Shown: one piece after another, positions 7,274-7,423 of the stretch
Position numbering within the stretch: the first letter of the stretch is position 1
Layout: each line of letters starts with the position of its first letter
Assembly: GCA_001751155.1 (NCBI GenBank)
Contig: MAXR01000110.1
Span: forward strand, 2,524-9,946
Source of the DNA: Desulfuromonadales bacterium C00003068
GTDB taxonomy: Bacteria > Desulfobacterota > Desulfuromonadia > Desulfuromonadales > Desulfuromonadaceae
Direction: 5' to 3'
DNA length: 7,423 nt
Translations under genes and position numbers: made by a program
The notes under the pieces: generated by a model
The model's input: only the letters and a program-made list of their open reading frames with translations
Databases searched by the model: none
Told to the model about the DNA's origin: nothing

Positions 7274-7423
7274 ATGAGTCGCATCGAAAAAGCCATCGAA
7301 ATGGCAGCGAAAAATCGCGAATCGGCAGTTTCTGTCTCACCAGACGAGATGACCACTGAGTCACTACCCGCAGATGTTGAGCAATGCCACGATAGGGAGG
7401 ATGACCCGACTGAACATTATAGC
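7274..7423 (+). CDS. N-terminus of XrtA-associated tyrosine autokinase (3'-truncated by window edge)
   Basis: Only 50 residues are visible and the frame is open to the right edge. The N-terminus MSRIEKAIEMAAKNRE matches the short amphipathic S-R-I-E-K-A-x-E-x-A opening typical of cytoplasmic BY-kinases of EPS operons (TIGR03018-like). A polar, acidic, presumably flexible stretch follows. The Walker A, A' and B motifs and the C-terminal tyrosine cluster would lie outside the window and cannot be checked. Position supports the call: in XrtA loci the kinase usually follows the chain-length determinant directly, and that protein has no kinase domain of its own here. The family role is autophosphorylating tyrosine kinase that controls polymer length and export. 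Confidence 0.8.
   Translation, partial: MSRIEKAIEMAAKNRESAVSVSPDEMTTESLPADVEQCHDREDDPTEHYS

Overview
The window is a stretch of a Gram-negative exopolysaccharide (EPS) locus of the exosortase A (XrtA)/PEP-CTERM type. Six genes lie head to tail on the + strand and fill almost the whole window. The first is cut by the left edge and the last by the right edge. No exosortase, PEP-CTERM substrate, RNA gene, insertion sequence, CRISPR array or clear terminator is visible. Moderate GC content, a lipobox-bearing TPR protein, a Wza-like export protein and a Wzz-like co-polymerase point to a diderm proteobacterium. A Desulfuromonadales-like deltaproteobacterium is my guess, held weakly because there is no rRNA or other taxonomic marker.

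Layout: (1) 1-675, a PEP-CTERM/exosortase-associated acyltransferase related to GNAT/LuxI-type enzymes, lacking its 5' end; (2) 727-3381, PrsT, an 884-residue lipoprotein built almost entirely of TPR units; (3) 3402-4763, a polyprenyl-phosphate sugar-phosphate transferase that starts EPS repeat-unit synthesis; (4) 4764-5591, a short periplasmic/outer-membrane polysaccharide export (OPX) protein with one export domain and two SLBB domains; (5) 5655-7259, a Wzz/GNVR-type chain-length determinant; (6) 7274 to the right edge, the first 50 residues of what should be the XrtA-associated tyrosine autokinase. Gaps between genes are 51, 20, 0, 63 and 14 nt, which fits one transcription unit.

Inferred working: the sugar transferase loads the first sugar phosphate onto undecaprenyl phosphate at the inner membrane. 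The chain-length protein and its separate tyrosine kinase control polymerisation and export. The OPX protein continues the path through the periplasm, and PrsT is a plausible outer-membrane scaffold. In sequenced XrtA loci this machinery sits with the exosortase that processes PEP-CTERM proteins, so an exosortase gene and further glycosyltransferases are expected outside the window. The acyltransferase is the least understood member and the best candidate for new biochemistry. Overall this is a recognisable, intact example of a known but poorly characterised system, not an entirely new one.
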